Shown in pieces: positions 63,336 to 64,000 of a stretch of DNA of 64,000 nt (its first letter is position 1; each line of letters starts with the position of its first letter). The notes below the pieces were generated by a model, which was not told where the DNA came from, ran no database searches, and was given only the letters and a program-made list of their open reading frames with translations. This stretch comes from Cupriavidus sp. P-10 (lineage in GTDB: Bacteria > Pseudomonadota > Gammaproteobacteria > Burkholderiales > Burkholderiaceae). The DNA is taken from the NCBI RefSeq assembly GCF_003402535.2, contig NZ_AP025170.1:3224001-3288000 (forward strand), written 5' to 3'. The position numbers and the translations under genes are program-made.

Positions 63336-63453
63336 AGCCCGCCGGCGATTCCGGTAAAATCGCTGGCAGATTCCCGCCGTGCGCCTGGCCGCGCGGCATC
63401 CCTTCTCCCAGGCGGCGCCAGTTCGGCGGCGCCACCCAACCGAAAAGCAGACC

Positions 63454-63765
63454 ATGAGCGACGTGCAGCAAAAGATCGACCAGATCGTCAAGGGCAACCC
63501 GGTAGTCCTGTTCATGAAGGGCACCGCGCAGTTCCCGATGTGCGGCTTCTCGGGCCGCGCCATCCAGATCCTGAAGGCCTGCGGCGTCGACGCGCCGACC
63601 ACGGTCAACGTGCTGGACGACGACGGCATCCGCCAGGGCATCAAGGAATACGCCAACTGGCCGACCATCCCGCAGCTCTACGTGAACGGCGAGTTCGTCG
63701 GCGGCTCGGACATCATGATGGAGATGTACCAGAACGGCGAACTGCAAACCCTGCTGAAGGGCTGA
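63454..63765 (+). CDS. grxD: Monothiol glutaredoxin (Grx4 type)
   Basis: This 103-residue CGFS glutaredoxin binds a [2Fe-2S] cluster with glutathione and delivers clusters to target proteins. Seen are VVLFMKGTAQFPMCGFSGRA (CGFS at about residues 30-33), the cis-Pro block NWPTIPQLYVNGEFVGGSDI and the C-terminal helix. It lies between prmC and ubiX, a frequent betaproteobacterial order. Confidence 0.96.
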   Translation: MSDVQQKIDQIVKGNPVVLFMKGTAQFPMCGFSGRAIQILKACGVDAPTTVNVLDDDGIRQGIKEYANWPTIPQLYVNGEFVGGSDIMMEMYQNGELQTLLKG

Positions 63766-63772
63766 GCCCGCC

Positions 63773-64000
63773 ATGCCCGTGAGCGCCGCCCCGCCGGCAA
63801 CGGCGGGGACCGTACCGCCGCGGCGGCTGATTGTCGCGATCACGGGCGCCACCGGCGCCATCTACGGCGTACGCCTGCTGCAGGTGCTGCGCGCGGCGCC
63901 CGGTGTGGAAACCCACCTGCTGATCTCGCCGGCCGGCGTGATGAACCTGCAGCACGAGCTGGACATAGGCCGTGCCGAGGTGGAAGCGCTGGCGCACGTC
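63773..64000 (+). CDS. ubiX: Flavin prenyltransferase UbiX (partial, runs off the right edge)
   Basis: The first 76 residues of UbiX, which makes prenylated FMN for the UbiD decarboxylase of ubiquinone synthesis. After a Pro/Ala-rich ~18-residue lead comes RLIVAITGATGAIYGVRLLQVL, the flavin-binding start of the family, then HLLISPAGVMNLQHE. The C-terminal part lies outside the window. The start at 63773 is 7 bp after the grxD stop. Confidence 0.92.
   Translation, partial: MPVSAAPPATAGTVPPRRLIVAITGATGAIYGVRLLQVLRAAPGVETHLLISPAGVMNLQHELDIGRAEVEALAHV

Overview
The window is GC-rich (roughly two-thirds G+C) chromosomal DNA from a betaproteobacterium of the Burkholderiaceae, most likely Cupriavidus or a close Ralstonia-type relative. 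The evidence is the housekeeping gene order (apaG / rpe-gph-trpE-trpG-trpD-trpC / ung; hemA-prfA-prmC-grxD-ubiX), the codon use and the protein signatures. No rRNA, tRNA, CRISPR array, transposase, integrase or phage gene was recognised. The genus is inferred from memory of these families, not from a search.

Region 1 (1-8.3 kb) is core metabolism. It holds apaG (partial), the pentose epimerase/phosphoglycolate phosphatase pair rpe-gph, and the tryptophan genes trpE-trpG-trpD-trpC. These are preceded by a 28-codon ORF with three clustered Trp codons that looks like an attenuation leader. A CYTH phosphatase-like gene, ung and acylphosphatase follow. Region 2 (8.5-24 kb) is mixed: an ABC importer made of a double permease and an ATPase with an extra C-terminal domain, a FUSC-type membrane protein, an M61 peptidase, an AcuI-type reductase, a DsbC, a UbiH-type hydroxylase, a small secreted repeat protein, ychF, and a three-gene membrane module (DUF2157 / DUF4401 / GDYXXLXY).

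Region 3 (about 23.9-57.9 kb) is a large exopolysaccharide locus of the Wzx/Wzy type. From right to left on the minus strand: Wzx-like flippase and a glycosyltransferase, a GlxA-type regulator, manC, a WcaJ-type initiating transferase, a Wzc-type tyrosine autokinase, gmd, fcl, two glycosyltransferases, an acyltransferase, a Wzy-like polymerase, another glycosyltransferase, a GMC oxidoreductase, a Wza-like export lipoprotein, a Crp/Fnr regulator, a second Wzc-like protein and a VanZ-like protein. A plus-strand arm (49.0-53.4 kb) has a glycosyltransferase and two similar acyltransferases flanking a WcaF-like acetyltransferase. A secreted putative glycoside hydrolase, galU and the GDP-mannose hydrolase gmm close the locus. 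ManC, Gmd and Fcl together make GDP-mannose and GDP-fucose, GalU makes UDP-glucose, WcaJ loads the first sugar on undecaprenyl phosphate, and the glycosyltransferases, acyltransferases, Wzx, Wzy, Wzc and Wza build, decorate, flip, polymerise and export the chain. The product is probably a fucose-containing, acylated polymer related to colanic acid. No phosphomannomutase and no Wzb-type phosphatase is present in the window.

Region 4 (58-64 kb) returns to core genes: mtnN, a GlsB/YeaQ-like membrane protein, hemA, prfA, an alanine-rich lipoprotein, prmC, grxD and the start of ubiX.

A recurring oddity is perfect short tandem DNA repeats (9, 10, 11, 12 and 15 bp units), three of them in frame inside genes (FUSC protein, a glycosyltransferase, the GlxA-type regulator) and others in intergenic DNA.
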